Assembly: GCA_005884765.1 (NCBI GenBank)
Contig: VAZV01000135.1
Location: 1 to 64,000, forward strand
Direction of reading: 5' to 3'
From: Alphaproteobacteria bacterium
GTDB lineage: Bacteria > Pseudomonadota > Alphaproteobacteria > Rhizobiales > Xanthobacteraceae
Length of the DNA: 64,000 nt
In this document: positions 1-11,933 of the stretch, piece after piece
How the letters are laid out: the number at the start of each line of letters is the position of its first letter
How positions within the stretch are numbered: position 1 is the first letter of the stretch
Made by a program: the position numbers and the translations under genes
The notes under the pieces: model-generated
What the model was told of the DNA's origin: nothing
The model's input: the letters and a program-made list of their open reading frames with translations, nothing else
Databases searched by the model: none

Positions 1-1143
1 GAGCTCGAGACCGACAAGGTCACGATCGAAGTCCCGGCGCCTTCCGCGGGCACGCTCGGCGACATCGTTGCCAAGGATGGCGAAACCGTTGCGGTCGGCG
101 CGTTGCTTGGACAAATCAATGATGGCGCGGGGGGAGCCGCCGCAAAGCCTGCCGCCGCGCCCGCCAAGAGCGCCGCGCCGCCTCCGCCGTCCTCTGCTGC
201 GCCGGCGCCTGCCGCTGCCGCGCCGAAAGCGTCCCCGGCCGACGCTCCGTTGGCGCCGTCGGTGCGCAGGATCTCGGCCGAGAGCGGCATCGATGCGGCG
301 ACGGTTCCGGGCTCCGGCAAGGACGGCCGCGTCACCAAGGGCGACATGCTGGCGGCGATCGAGAAGGCGGCTTCCGCGCCGACCCCGGTCAATCAGCCCG
401 CGGCTGCGGTGCAAGTCCGTGCGCCCTCGCCCGCCGACGATGCCGCGCGCGAGGAGCGGGTGAAGATGACGCGGCTGCGCCAGACCATCGCGCGCCGCCT
501 GAAGGACGTGCAGAACACGGCTGCGATGCTGACGACCTTCAACGAGGTCGACATGACCCACATCATGGCGATGCGCGCGCAATACAAGGACGTGTTCGAG
601 AAGAAGCACGGCTCTAAGCTCGGCTTCATGGGTTTCTTCACCAAGGCCTGCGTGCAGGCGCTCAAGGACATTCCGGCGGCGAACGCCGAGATCGACGGCA
701 GCGACCTGATCTACAAGAATTATTACCACATCGGCGTTGCCGTCGGCACCGACAAGGGCCTGGTGGTGCCGGTAGTGCGTGACTGCGACCTGAAGTCGAT
801 CGCCGAGATCGAAAAATCAATCGCCGACTATGGCCGTCGCGCCCGCGACGGTCAGCTCAAGATCGACGAGATGCAGGGCGGCACCTTCACCATCACCAAT
901 GGCGGCATCTACGGTTCACTGATGTCGACGCCGATCCTGAACGCGCCGCAGTCGGGCATTTTGGGCATGCACAAGATTCAGGAGCGCCCGATGGCGATCG
1001 GCGGCAAGGTCGAGGTGCGTCCGATGATGTACCTGGCGCTGTCTTACGACCACCGCGTCATCGACGGCAAGGAAGCCGTGACGTTCCTGGTGCGCGTCAA
1101 GGAGAGCCTGGAAGACCCGGCGCGGCTGGTGCTGGATCTGTGA
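1..1143 (+). CDS. odhB: 2-oxoglutarate dehydrogenase E2, dihydrolipoamide succinyltransferase (5' truncated by window)
   Basis: The frame is open from base 1, so the gene begins outside the window. The first residues contain the lipoyl-attachment motif ETDKV, with the lipoylated Lys at codon 6. An Ala/Pro linker follows, then a peripheral-subunit (E3)-binding domain at about bases 250-365 ([20 protein letters not shown]). The catalytic acyltransferase domain ends with the HRVIDG active-site motif near base 1055. The protein transfers succinyl groups to CoA in the TCA cycle. The E3 gene lpdA lies 1.2 kb downstream on the same strand, which supports OGDH rather than PDH, although the succinyl specificity is inferred mainly from sequence resemblance. 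Confidence 0.93.
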   Translation, partial: ELETDKVTIEVPAPSAGTLGDIVAKDGETVAVGALLGQINDGAGGAAAKPAAAPAKSAAPPPPSSAAPAPAAAAPKASPADAPLAPSVRRISAESGIDAATVPGSGKDGRVTKGDMLAAIEKAASAPTPVNQPAAAVQVRAPSPADDAAREERVKMTRLRQTIARRLKDVQNTAAMLTTFNEVDMTHIMAMRAQYKDVFEKKHGSKLGFMGFFTKACVQALKDIPAANAEIDGSDLIYKNYYHIGVAVGTDKGLVVPVVRDCDLKSIAEIEKSIADYGRRARDGQLKIDEMQGGTFTITNGGIYGSLMSTPILNAPQSGILGMHKIQERPMAIGGKVEVRPMMYLALSYDHRVIDGKEAVTFLVRVKESLEDPARLVLDL

Positions 1144-1149
1144 TCGGGC

Positions 1150-1533
1150 TTGCTCGTGTCAGACAGGCCGCCCCCCACAGGACCATGGATGCCATCCGAT
1201 GGCGAAGCTGGCCGTCCTGAGTGGGATCAGGATGAGGCAGATGACTTCGTTGGGCTTATGGTACTGGTCGGCGTCACATATCTCGAAGCCGATGGGGAGA
1301 CTGTAGGATCGCAGGCGCAATATTATGGGCGGATTGTCAGCGTGGATCAGATCAAGGGCATCGAGGTTGCTTGCGATGGCAAGTGGGTCGGAACGACCAT
1401 GACGTTGCCTCCCGCTTTGCGGTCGCTTCACCATGCTCGACCGGGGCAATACAGGCTGCGTTCGACGGGCGAGACGATCGAGGACCCGGATCTCACCACA
1501 TCTTTCACCGTAGTCGCACCTTTGAAATCATAG
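1150..1533 (+). CDS. hypothetical protein, about 127 aa
   Basis: A short acidic ORF sits 6 bases after odhB and ends 39 bases before the likely start of the next gene, so it fits into a same-strand series. No family is recognised. There is no signal peptide or membrane segment. The middle part alternates hydrophobic and polar residues (VGVTYLEADGE, YYGRIVSVDQIKG), suggesting a small beta-rich fold. The start is a weak TTG at 1150 or GTG at 1156, without a convincing ribosome-binding site. Position and codon use make it plausibly real. Confidence 0.5.
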   Translation: MLVSDRPPPTGPWMPSDGEAGRPEWDQDEADDFVGLMVLVGVTYLEADGETVGSQAQYYGRIVSVDQIKGIEVACDGKWVGTTMTLPPALRSLHHARPGQYRLRSTGETIEDPDLTTSFTVVAPLKS

Positions 1534-1572
1534 CGATTGTATGATCAGCACAGCAATGTTGAGGGGACGGTA

Positions 1573-2319
1573 TTGACCGACAAAGTAGCGATCATCACCG
1601 GCGGCAGCCGCGGCATCGGCCGGGCCACCGCGTTGGCGGCAGCGGCGCGGGGCTTTCGGGTCGTCGTTGGCTACGCCAACAACGAGACCGCGGCACGCGA
1701 GGTGGTTTCAGTCATCGAGGCGAGCAACGGCAAGGCGATCGCGGTGAAATGCGACGTCGGCGCCGAGAGCGATATTCTCGCGCTGTTTGACGCCGCCGAC
1801 GCGTTCGGCACGCTCGGTGCGCTCGTTAACAATGCCGGCATCGTCGGGACGACAATGCGTGTGGCGGATATGTCCGCCGAGCGCATTGCCCGCATGATGG
1901 CGGTCAACGTCACCGGCAGTATTTTGTGCGCGCGCGAGGCCGTGAAGCGGATGTCGACGCGCCGCGGCGGCAAGGGTGGGGTGATCGTCAATCTGTCGTC
2001 GGTTGCGGCCAAGCTTGGCTCGCCCAACACCTATGTCGATTATGCGGCTTCCAAAGGCGCGATTGATTCCTTCACCGTCGGATTGGGGCACGAAGTCGCC
2101 GGCGAAGGTATCCGCGTTGCGGCGATCAGGCCGGGATTGATCGATACCGAAATTCATGCGTCCGGCGGCGAGCCCGATCGAGCCCACCGGCTCGCGCACA
2201 TGGTGCCGATGCAGCGCGTCGGCACCGCGGACGAAATCGCCAACGCCATCGTCTGGCTGATGTCGGACGAGGCTTCCTATGTGACCAGCGCCATCCTCGA
2301 TGTATCCGGTGGGCGCTAA
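1573..2319 (+). CDS. SDR family NAD(P)-dependent oxidoreductase
   Basis: This is a 248-aa classical short-chain dehydrogenase. It has the nucleotide-binding TGGSRGIG motif near the N-terminus, the NNAG motif, the catalytic Ser in VNLSSVA, and the YAASK catalytic Tyr/Lys pair. The PG...T segment follows (RPGLIDTEI). I chose the TTG at 1573 because GAGGGG lies six bases upstream and translation then begins MTDKVAIITGG. The in-frame TTG at 1537 would add 12 residues without homology. The gene sits between odhB and lpdA, but nothing in it indicates a role in the dehydrogenase complex. The substrate is unknown. Confidence 0.85.
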   Translation: MTDKVAIITGGSRGIGRATALAAAARGFRVVVGYANNETAAREVVSVIEASNGKAIAVKCDVGAESDILALFDAADAFGTLGALVNNAGIVGTTMRVADMSAERIARMMAVNVTGSILCAREAVKRMSTRRGGKGGVIVNLSSVAAKLGSPNTYVDYAASKGAIDSFTVGLGHEVAGEGIRVAAIRPGLIDTEIHASGGEPDRAHRLAHMVPMQRVGTADEIANAIVWLMSDEASYVTSAILDVSGGR

Positions 2320-2353
2320 TACCCGTCACACTCCCTAGCTACAGGATTTTATC

Positions 2354-3754
2354 ATGGCGGCTTACGATCTCGTTGTCATCGGCACCGGTCCCGGCGGGTA
2401 TGTTTGCGCGGTGCGCGCGGCGCAACTCGGCATGAAAGTCGCCGTGGTCGAGAAGAACGCAACGCTCGGCGGCACCTGTCTCAACGTCGGCTGCATGCCG
2501 TCGAAGGCGCTGCTGCATGCCTCGGAGATGTTCGAGGAGGCCGCGCATTCGTTTGCCAAGATGGGAATAACCGTGCCCGCGCCGAAACTCGACCTGCCCT
2601 CGATGATGGACTTCAAGCAGCAGGGCATCGATGGCAACGTCAAGGGCGTCGAGTTCCTGATGAGGAAGAACAAGATCGACGTCATCTACGGCACCGGAAA
2701 GATCGTCAGCGCGGGCAAGGTTGAAGTCTCCGGCGACGGCAAGACGCAAGCCGTCGAGACCAAAAATATCGTGATCGCCACCGGCTCGGACATTGCGCAG
2801 CTGAAAGGGATCGAGATCGACGAGCGCCGCATCGTGTCGTCGACCGGTGCGCTGTCGCTCGACAAGGTGCCGGCGAGCCTGTTGATCGTGGGCGCCGGCG
2901 TGATCGGGCTGGAGCTCGGCTCGGTGTGGCAGCGGCTCGGCGCAAAGGTTACCGTCGTGGAATTTCTCGATCGCATCCTGCCGGGCATGGATGGCGAGAT
3001 CGCCAGGCAATTCCAGCGTATCCTGGAAAAGCAGGGCTTTGCGTTCAAGCTCGGCGCCAAGGTCACCGGCGTCGACACGACCGGCAAGAAACTCGTCGCG
3101 CTGATCGAGCCGGCGGCAGGTGGACAAGCGCAATCGATGGAAGCCGACGTCGTGCTGGTCTGCATTGGCCGCGTGCCCTACACGAATGGACTGGGCTTGA
3201 AGGAAGCCGGCGTCGCGCTCGACAATCGCGGCCGCGTGCAGATTGACCGGCATTTTTCGACCAGCGTTAAGGGCATCTATGCCATCGGCGACGTGGTCGC
3301 GGGGCCGATGCTCGCCCACAAGGCCGAGGATGAGGGCGTCGCCTGCGCCGAAATCATCGCCGGGCGCGCCGGGCACGTGAATTACGACGTTATTCCAGGC
3401 GTGGTGTATACCACGCCGGAAGTTTCATCTGTCGGCAAGACCGAAGAGGAGTTGAAGCAGGCTGGCGTGGCTTACACCTCCGGCAAATTTCCTTTCACCG
3501 CCAATGGCCGCTCCAAGGTCAACCAGACCACCGACGGTTTCGTCAAGGTTCTCGCAGATGCGAAGACCGATCGTGTGCTCGGCGTGCACATCATCGGCAT
3601 CGAGGCCGGTGAAATGATCCACGAAGCGGCGGTATTGATGGAATTCGGCGGCTCCGCCGAAGATCTGGCGCGTACCTGCCACGCTCACCCGACGCGCTCG
3701 GAAGCGATCAAGGAAGCCGCGCTTGCAGTTGGCAAGCGGGCAATCCATATGTGA
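2354..3754 (+). CDS. lpdA: dihydrolipoyl dehydrogenase (E3)
   Basis: This 466-aa FAD flavoprotein reoxidises dihydrolipoyl groups of 2-oxoacid dehydrogenases with NAD+. The FAD-binding GTGPGGY motif starts at residue 10. The redox-active disulfide is Cys42/Cys47 in CLNVGC. The NAD-binding [10 protein letters not shown] motif follows, then the second FAD motif AIGDV. The C-terminal catalytic His-Glu pair lies in HPTRSE (about H445/E450). Length is typical. The gene follows odhB and the SDR on the same strand, as expected for the odh cluster. Its stop codon is adjacent to the next small membrane-protein gene. Confidence 0.95.
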   Translation: MAAYDLVVIGTGPGGYVCAVRAAQLGMKVAVVEKNATLGGTCLNVGCMPSKALLHASEMFEEAAHSFAKMGITVPAPKLDLPSMMDFKQQGIDGNVKGVEFLMRKNKIDVIYGTGKIVSAGKVEVSGDGKTQAVETKNIVIATGSDIAQLKGIEIDERRIVSSTGALSLDKVPASLLIVGAGVIGLELGSVWQRLGAKVTVVEFLDRILPGMDGEIARQFQRILEKQGFAFKLGAKVTGVDTTGKKLVALIEPAAGGQAQSMEADVVLVCIGRVPYTNGLGLKEAGVALDNRGRVQIDRHFSTSVKGIYAIGDVVAGPMLAHKAEDEGVACAEIIAGRAGHVNYDVIPGVVYTTPEVSSVGKTEEELKQAGVAYTSGKFPFTANGRSKVNQTTDGFVKVLADAKTDRVLGVHIIGIEAGEMIHEAAVLMEFGGSAEDLARTCHAHPTRSEAIKEAALAVGKRAIHM

Positions 3755-3792
3755 TCGATGCCCGGCCTCGCCAGCGGGTGGAGATGAGCTCT

Positions 3793-4323
3793 ATGCTGCG
3801 CCGCCTGCTTCAGCCGTTCTGGATTCTGCTTGCGATCATTTTCCTGATCGAAGCCTGGTTGTGGGATCACCTCGAACCGATCGTGGCCTGGGTGGTGGCG
3901 GCGCTCCCGCTGCGCGCCTTCAAGCAATGGCTCACCGATCGCGTCGATACGCTGTCGCCGGCGATGACCCTGATCGTTTTCATCGTGCCGGTGATTCCGC
4001 TGTTTCCGCTCAAACTGGTCGGCTTTTGGCTGTTGACCCACGAATATTGGCTGAGCGCCGCCCTCACCATCATCTTCGCAAAGTTCTTGGGCGTAGGCGT
4101 CGCCGCGTTCGTGTTCGACGTGACGCGGCCGAAACTATTGGAGATGGCGTGGTTCGAGAAGCTTTATGAATTCGTGATGGCGCTGCGGGCCAAGGCCACG
4201 GCCTTGGTCGATCCGGTCAAGGCGCGCGTCGTCGAGATCCTGCGTGGCGATGGCGAGCGCTGGTCATCGCGGATGCTTCGGCTGATCCAGCGCTTCCGCA
4301 AGAGCGTGCACGAGGCGCGGTAA
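3793..4323 (+). CDS. hypothetical membrane protein, about 176 aa
   Basis: The protein begins MLRRLLQPFWILLA and has an N-terminal hydrophobic segment of about 20 residues. Two further hydrophobic stretches lie in the middle (around IVFIVPVIPLFPLKLVGFW and ALTIIFAKFLGVGVAAF). A basic cytoplasmic-looking tail follows. GGTGGAG about nine bases upstream favours the ATG at 3793. ATG 3784 and a GTG at 3751 overlapping the lpdA stop are alternatives. It is probably co-transcribed with lpdA. I do not recognise a characterised family; an inner-membrane location is inferred. Confidence 0.75.
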   Translation: MLRRLLQPFWILLAIIFLIEAWLWDHLEPIVAWVVAALPLRAFKQWLTDRVDTLSPAMTLIVFIVPVIPLFPLKLVGFWLLTHEYWLSAALTIIFAKFLGVGVAAFVFDVTRPKLLEMAWFEKLYEFVMALRAKATALVDPVKARVVEILRGDGERWSSRMLRLIQRFRKSVHEAR

Positions 4324-4386
4324 TCTGCCGGCCCGCATCTCAAGCTGCAAGTGCGCCGGCTAACTCAACTCAGGCGTTCGATCCAT

Positions 4387-4977
4387 TCACGGCAAGTGCA
4401 GCAGGTGTGGCGCGAAGATGCCGAGCGCGGTCATGGCGATGCCTGCCAGCGTCAGCAGGCCCGAGATCCAGGCGAGTACGATGATGCCGGTGATGATCGT
4501 CGCCGACGCCAGCACGATGCCGATCTGGAACGCGGCCGAGGCAAGTTCGAAGTGGTGGTATTTCGCGGTGGCGAGGTCGCGCTCTTCCTCGGCGTGCTTG
4601 GCGCGCTCGGACAATTGCTCGGTGCCTTCACCGGTCTCCGGTTCGGAGCGGTAACGCGCCGCGGTCTTCTGCCAGTCGTCGATCTGCTTTTGCAGCGCCG
4701 CCTTGGTGGCATCATCGCTCGCGCCGGCGAGGCTTATTTTGCCCTGGTCGGCCGCCGTCTGCACCGTGGTGCGGCGGATGCTCTTGGCCTGGAAGAACGC
4801 CCACAGGTTCGAGGCCTCGACATTCTTGCTGATGGATTCGGTCTGGGCGCCCTTGCCGAGTGTTTCCGACAGCGCCAGACACAGCGCGATGATCGCGATC
4901 AGCAAGGCGATCCTTCGGTTTTCGCCGGAGGCTTCCTTGGCCTGATCCGCCTGCTCCATGCTTTCATGTGCGCTCAT
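4387..4977 (-). CDS. DUF4337 family membrane protein
   Basis: This 196-aa protein has a charged N-terminus, a membrane segment at about residues 21-40 (RRIALLIAIIALCLALSE), a polar central region (KNVEASNLWAFFQAKSIRRT), and two adjacent hydrophobic segments near the C-terminus. This pattern and the WAFFQAKSIR region match my recollection of DUF4337. Function is unknown. It converges with the gene at 3793-4323 and lies just downstream of xerC on the same strand. Confidence 0.75.
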   Translation of the reverse strand: MSAHESMEQADQAKEASGENRRIALLIAIIALCLALSETLGKGAQTESISKNVEASNLWAFFQAKSIRRTTVQTAADQGKISLAGASDDATKAALQKQIDDWQKTAARYRSEPETGEGTEQLSERAKHAEEERDLATAKYHHFELASAAFQIGIVLASATIITGIIVLAWISGLLTLAGIAMTALGIFAPHLLHLP

Positions 4978-5072
4978 GATTCTCTCCCTGACCGACTATT
5001 CCACGATGGCCCGAACATTGCGGCCAGTGCAAGGGGCAAGCCCAACGGGCAAGTCGATGTGACCGGATTATG

Positions 5073-6044
5073 TCAGGAACGCGGATGCGTGGAACGATAG
5101 ACTTCGAGCAGCCGCTCGGTGTCGATCCCGGTATAAATCTGCGTGGTCGAGAGCGAAGCATGGCCGAGCAGTTCCTGGATCGCGCGCAGGTCGCCGCCGC
5201 GGGAGAGAAGATGGGTCGCGAACGAATGCCTCAGCGCATGCGGTGTCGCGCTATCGGGCAAGCCCAATGCACCGCGCAATCGCTCCATGGTGAGCTGGAT
5301 GATGCGGGCCTTGAGCGGACCGCCGCGGGCGCCGACAAAGATCGGCCCCTCCGGGACAACCGGATGCGGGCACACCGCCACGTAATCCGCGATCAGCGCC
5401 AGCACGTTTTGCAGCACCGGCACCATGCGGGTCTTGTTGCCCTTGCCGGTAACCACGAGCACGTCGCCGGCACCGGGCAGCGGCACGTCGCGGCGCCTCA
5501 AGCCGAGCGCTTCGGAGATGCGCAGGCCCGAACCATACAACAGCGCCATCACGGCGGCGTCGCGCGCCCATATCCAGGGATCGCGGGTCTCGCCGGCGCG
5601 CTCATCGGCGTCTGCAAAACGTTTGGCCGCCGTCACCTGGATCGGCTTCGGCAGGGTCTTTCCGACTTTTGGCGCGCGAATGGCGGAGAGTGCGCCGACC
5701 TTGCCCTTGCCCTCCCGTTCGAGAAAACGTCCGAAAGAGCGCAGGCCCGCCAAGCTGCGCATCAGCGAGCGCCCGCCAATGTCGTCGGCCCGCCGCATCG
5801 CCATGAAGGCCCTGACGTCGCTTGCTTCCAGCAGCGAAAAGCGAGCCAGCGTCACCCGCGTGCCCCAGTATTCGCAGAGGAAATCGAGGCATTGCCTGAC
5901 ATCGCGGGCATAGGCTTCCAGCGTCTTCGGCGACAGCCGCCGCTCGGCGCGCAGATGCGACAGCCATCGCGTCATCTGAAGTGCGATGGTTTCATCGGCG
6001 CTGTCGAGTTCGATCGCCTGAACGGCGGGGACTGGTTTTGTCAT
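5073..6044 (-). CDS. xerC: tyrosine recombinase XerC
   Basis: This 323-aa protein is a site-specific recombinase that, with XerD, resolves chromosome dimers at dif. The N-terminal SAM-like core-binding domain contains ERRLSPKTLEAYARD. The catalytic domain carries the Arg in GSGLRISEAL, the Lys in VTGKGNKTR, HALRH, the His of LGHASLSTTQ and the nucleophilic Tyr of QIYT near residue 304. I start at the internal Met giving MTKPVPAVQ (6044); an upstream in-frame start would add 13 non-homologous residues. It is divergent from priA, an arrangement I recall from related Rhizobiales. XerC rather than XerD is inferred from that context. Confidence 0.88.
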   Translation of the reverse strand: MTKPVPAVQAIELDSADETIALQMTRWLSHLRAERRLSPKTLEAYARDVRQCLDFLCEYWGTRVTLARFSLLEASDVRAFMAMRRADDIGGRSLMRSLAGLRSFGRFLEREGKGKVGALSAIRAPKVGKTLPKPIQVTAAKRFADADERAGETRDPWIWARDAAVMALLYGSGLRISEALGLRRRDVPLPGAGDVLVVTGKGNKTRMVPVLQNVLALIADYVAVCPHPVVPEGPIFVGARGGPLKARIIQLTMERLRGALGLPDSATPHALRHSFATHLLSRGGDLRAIQELLGHASLSTTQIYTGIDTERLLEVYRSTHPRS

Positions 6045-6122
6045 GCAGCTATCGGCACATTGAGTCTCTTTATTATATCGCATCTCTTTCGTTTACCGTT
6101 CGCTAACTGGCGATCGTGGCGC

Positions 6123-6226
6123 TAAAGCGTGATGACTTTTCTTCGAATCGTCATCCCGCTCTATGCTTTTGTCTGAGCATGATCTTTTTCGGAAAACCGG
6201 TATCCACTTTTCCGGATCATGCTTTA
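6123..6226. repeat. 104-bp dispersed intergenic repeat, copy 1
   Basis: This element lies between divergent xerC and priA and is repeated almost exactly at 15244-15347, with one difference seen (GGTATCC versus GGTACCC). It contains two potential hairpins: GATGAC/GTCATC around an internal TTCGAA, and GCATGATC...GATCATGC enclosing GGAAAA/TTTTCC. This looks like a family of small palindromic intergenic elements found in Bradyrhizobium-like genomes (recollection). No protein is encoded. Confidence 0.85.
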
Positions 6227-6255
6227 GCCTCAATCCGCCCAAGGCCGATTCTCCG

Positions 6256-8466
6256 ATGGACCACATTACGCGCCAGACCAGCTCCTCCGCCGCAGCGACC
6301 GGTGTCGTTGACGTGCTGGTGCCGGTCGCGCTCAACCAGGCCTATTCCTACCGCGTGCCCCGCGGCATGGAGCTCAAGCCCGGCGACGTAGTGGCGGTGC
6401 CGCTCGGGCCGCGCGAGGTCGTCGCGGTGGTATGGGCGGAGAACGCTAATCCTGATCCGCGTCTGCATAATCGCCTCAAGGACGTCGGTGAAAAGCTCGA
6501 CGTGCCGGCGCTGACCGGGGAACTGCGCTCGCTGGTCGATTGGGTCGCCAATTACACACTCTCGGCGCGCGGCATGGTGCTGCGGATGACGCTGCGGATG
6601 GGTGAGAATCTTGGGCCCGAGCGGGTGCGGATGGGCGTGCGCCTGATAGGCGAAGCGCCAAAGCGCCTGACGCCGGCACGGCGGCGGCTGATCGGGGTCG
6701 TGTCGGACGGTCTGTTGCACGGCAAGTCCGAGGCCGCAAAGGAGGCCGGCGTCTCTGCCGGCGTGATCGACGGTCTGGTCGATGAAGGTACGCTCACGGT
6801 CGAGCCGATGCCGCGGCCCTCCGCGCCGCCGGCGCCCGACCCGTCCCATGCACAGCCAGAGTTTTCCCGCCAGCAACGCAGCGCGGTCGATGCGATGCGG
6901 GCATTGGCCGCCAATGGCAGTTTCCACGTCGCGCTGCTCGACGGCGTCACCGGTTCAGGCAAGACCGAAGTCTATTTCGAGGCGATTGCCGAAACCATCC
7001 GCCGCGGCCGGCAATCGCTGATCCTGATGCCGGAGATTGCGCTGACCGGCCAATTCCTCGATCGCTTTGCGCAACGTTTCGGCGTGCCTCCCCTGGAGTG
7101 GCATTCAGCGCTGACGCCGCGCACCCGCGCCCGCAACTGGGCTGCGATTTCAGCCGGCGAAGCGCCGGTCGTCGTCGGCGCGCGCTCCGCGCTGTTCATG
7201 CCCTATGCCAGTCTCGGCCTGATCGTGGTCGATGAAGAGCACGATCAGGCCTACAAGCAGGACGACGGGGCGCATTACCACGCGCGCGACATGGCGGTGG
7301 TGCGCGCCCATCTCGCGAAGATCCCGATCATCCTGGCCTCCGCAACGCCGTCGGTCGAGACCGAAGTCAATGCGCGCAAGGGCCGCTATCAGCGCGTGGT
7401 GCTGCCGTCGCGGTTCGGGGGTGCGCACATGCCCCATATCGAGGCGATCGATCTGCGCCGCGAGCAGCCCTCGCGCGGCCGCTTCATCTCGCCAAGGCTC
7501 ACTGCGGAGATCAAGGCTGCGGTCGAGCGGCGCGAGCAGGCGCTGTTGTTCCTCAACCGCCGCGGCTACGCGCCGCTGACGCTGTGCCGGGCCTGCGGAC
7601 ATCGCTTCGCCTGCACCATCTGCGACGCCTGGCTGGTCGATCACAGATTCCGCCAGCGGCTGGTCTGCCATCACTGCGGCTTCTCGATGCCGCGGCCGCA
7701 CGTCTGCCCGAATTGCGCGGCCGAGGAATCACTGGTCGCGGTCGGCCCTGGCGTCGAGCGCTTGCAGGAAGAAGCCGCAAGCGTGTTTCCGGGCGCGCGC
7801 ACCATGGTGCTGTCGAGTGATCTCATCACCTCGATCGAGACCATGCGCAGCGAATTGAATGAGATCGCGGAGGGCCGCGTCGATATCATCATCGGCACGC
7901 AATTAGTGGCCAAGGGCCATCATTTTCCGCGACTCAATCTGGTCGGCGTGATCGATGCCGATCTTGGTCTTGGCAATGGCGATCCGCGCGCCGCCGAGCG
8001 GACCTGGCAATTGCTCAACCAGGTGATTGGGCGCGCCGGCCGTGACCAGGGCCGCGGCGTCGGGTACTTGCAAACCCATCAGCCTGAACATCCCGTGATG
8101 AAAGCCCTGATCGCCTGCGATCGCGAGGCGTTTTATGCGAGCGAGATCGAGGCGCGCGAGCGCACCCTCTATCCGCCGTTCGGAAGGCTGGCGAGCCTGA
8201 TCATTTCGGCGGGCGACCGGCCGACCGCGGAAGGTTTTGCACGAAAGCTCGCCGCCCTCGCGCCGCGGGATGAACGGGTGCAATTGTTGGGACCGGCCGA
8301 AGCGCCGCTTGCCGTGATCAAGGGCCGCTATCGCTTCCGCCTGCTGTTGAAATCGGTGCGTGGCTTCGATCTGTCGGAATATCTGCGGCAATGGCTCGCC
8401 GCAGGTCCCAAGACCAAAGGCAATCTCAAGCTCGAGGTTGACGTCGACCCGCAGAGCTTTCTGTGA
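6256..8466 (+). CDS. priA: primosomal protein N' (replication restart helicase PriA)
   Basis: This 736-aa superfamily 2 helicase reloads the replisome at stalled forks. The N-terminal DNA-binding region (VDVLVPVALNQAYSYRVP) is followed by the helicase core with Walker A GVTGSGKTEVY, the DEEH box (VVDEEHDQAYKQDDG) and SATPS. The zinc-binding region has cysteine pairs CRACG, CTIC, CHHCG and CPNC. Motif VI follows (QVIGRAGRDQGRG). The ATG at 6256 gives the expected N-terminus; longer in-frame starts run into the upstream repeat. A strong terminator follows 3 bases after the stop. Confidence 0.95.
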   Translation: MDHITRQTSSSAAATGVVDVLVPVALNQAYSYRVPRGMELKPGDVVAVPLGPREVVAVVWAENANPDPRLHNRLKDVGEKLDVPALTGELRSLVDWVANYTLSARGMVLRMTLRMGENLGPERVRMGVRLIGEAPKRLTPARRRLIGVVSDGLLHGKSEAAKEAGVSAGVIDGLVDEGTLTVEPMPRPSAPPAPDPSHAQPEFSRQQRSAVDAMRALAANGSFHVALLDGVTGSGKTEVYFEAIAETIRRGRQSLILMPEIALTGQFLDRFAQRFGVPPLEWHSALTPRTRARNWAAISAGEAPVVVGARSALFMPYASLGLIVVDEEHDQAYKQDDGAHYHARDMAVVRAHLAKIPIILASATPSVETEVNARKGRYQRVVLPSRFGGAHMPHIEAIDLRREQPSRGRFISPRLTAEIKAAVERREQALLFLNRRGYAPLTLCRACGHRFACTICDAWLVDHRFRQRLVCHHCGFSMPRPHVCPNCAAEESLVAVGPGVERLQEEAASVFPGARTMVLSSDLITSIETMRSELNEIAEGRVDIIIGTQLVAKGHHFPRLNLVGVIDADLGLGNGDPRAAERTWQLLNQVIGRAGRDQGRGVGYLQTHQPEHPVMKALIACDREAFYASEIEARERTLYPPFGRLASLIISAGDRPTAEGFARKLAALAPRDERVQLLGPAEAPLAVIKGRYRFRLLLKSVRGFDLSEYLRQWLAAGPKTKGNLKLEVDVDPQSFL

Positions 8467-8469
8467 CGC

Positions 8470-8506
8470 AAAAAGCCTGCCGTCATGTGCGACGGCAGGC
8501 TTTTTT
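8470..8506 (+). terminator. Rho-independent terminator after priA
   Basis: The perfect stem GCCTGCCGTC/GACGGCAGGC has a six-base loop and is followed by six T residues. A five-A run on the left arm means it could also act on the opposite strand, terminating the convergent rlpA-like gene. Confidence 0.93.
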
Positions 8507-8580
8507 GGCGCGCAGGAGATTCTGCGGCCGTTATGCCAGGAAGCGCTTGCGGGCTTGATGAAAGCGGCGATCGAGACGCC

Positions 8581-9096
8581 TTACGAGACGACCTCGGCGG
8601 TGACCTGGCCGATGCCACCCAGGCCGATGGCGCGGGCCGCGCCGGTCGACAGGTCAAGCACCCGGCCACGGATGAACGGGCCGCGATCGTTGACGGTGAC
8701 AATGACGCTGCGGCCGCCATGGGTGACCCGGAGCCTGGTGCCGAACGGCAGCGAGCGATGGGCGCAGGTCATGGCGTTCTGATTGAACCGCTGACCCGAG
8801 GCGGTTTTGCTGCCGGACTCGTTGCCATAAAACGACGCGATCCCTGAGAAACTGCGCCCGGTGCCCGACGCAGCCGTCATCGCCGCGTTAGTGCCGCCCG
8901 AGGACCAGCCCGACGTGCGTTCGGGGCTCTTGGCGGCATAGCGGCCGTGATGATGGTGGTAAGCATGATGGTGATGTCTGGATTTAGCCGACGCCTCGGT
9001 GGCAGTCCCACCGACAAACAGAGTTGCGGCAAAAACTGCGAGCGCCGTACGCGACCGGGTTGGATTTCCCGATGTCGTTTTTTTGAGTGTCAGCAT
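8581..9096 (-). CDS. RlpA-like septal ring lytic transglycosylase / double-psi beta-barrel protein
   Basis: This 171-aa secreted protein has an N-terminal signal sequence ([20 protein letters not shown]) and a His-rich stretch ([10 protein letters not shown]). A C-terminal RlpA-type double-psi beta-barrel contains [35 protein letters not shown] and [12 protein letters not shown]. RlpA proteins cleave or bind denuded peptidoglycan. No SPOR domain is present, so this is a short member, and enzymatic activity is not certain. No lipobox is visible. It converges on priA with the shared terminator between them. Confidence 0.85.
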   Translation of the reverse strand: MLTLKKTTSGNPTRSRTALAVFAATLFVGGTATEASAKSRHHHHAYHHHHGRYAAKSPERTSGWSSGGTNAAMTAASGTGRSFSGIASFYGNESGSKTASGQRFNQNAMTCAHRSLPFGTRLRVTHGGRSVIVTVNDRGPFIRGRVLDLSTGAARAIGLGGIGQVTAEVVS

Positions 9097-9748
9097 AGAA
9101 TTGTCCCTCAGCTAGTATTGCCACATGTGTGACAAGTGGAACCCCCGTCCCATTTTTTGTGCAGTGCCGTTTGGTGTCGCAATGCGGCATGAATTAGGCA
9201 GTAATCCCTTTTGTCGCGAGCTGAAATATCTTGTTACTGAGGGGTAGGTAATCGAAGGATACCCCATTATCTTGGGTTTTAGTACTCTTTTAACTGATAC
9301 AATACTTGGCAATACTGAGGAAGGAAGTCATCCTCGGCGATCGCGAGACTTGCTCAAGTAATGCGCTGGTGGAATGACTCGCGGTGAGTTCCTGTTCCTT
9401 CAGGCCGACACATAGCGCCCATGCATTATGCGAAGGAACGATGCTCAGTGATGGTGACGGATCGCTCCCGCGTGCGGTTCGCGGTACGGAATGTGGCGGC
9501 CAGGCGCGGCTGAAAAAATCGGCTTGAACAAGCCGGCGGCCAACGACGCTTGCGATCAAGCGTCAGTGGGGGCGCCGTCATGTTGCACCTGCGCGCACGC
9601 TATGTTAGCAAAGCCGCGATTTTAACGATCCCGGCATCTCTCATGCCGGTCGAAAATCGAAGTCCCGCTTGAATTCCAAGGGCTTGAATCGCTAGGCGCC
9701 GCATTGTGGCGACGGTTTTTCTCTTGCGGATTTGCTAGCTAAAAGAGC
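9097..9748. other. 650-bp intergenic region upstream of the atp operon
   Basis: No convincing coding sequence is seen; short minus-strand frames here have no recognisable motifs and poor codon bias. The left half (9110-9320) is A/T-richer and should contain the rlpA-like gene promoter. The right half should contain the atpH promoter. A small inverted repeat CCGGCAT/ATGCCGG at 9631-9649 is the only clear structure. Confidence 0.5.
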
Positions 9749-11844
<2,096 letters not shown>

Positions 11845-11933
11845 CGGACGCCGTCATGACCGCACAAGGCCGGGTGTGACGAAAGAGGAGTTCGCGGCCA
11901 GCTCGCGAGCGGGGTCGCCAGGGTGAACTGAGA

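Noticed and set aside
9290..9559. Minus-strand frame of 89 codons upstream of atpH
   Set aside because: No ribosome-binding site, motif or typical codon pattern; better read as regulatory spacer.
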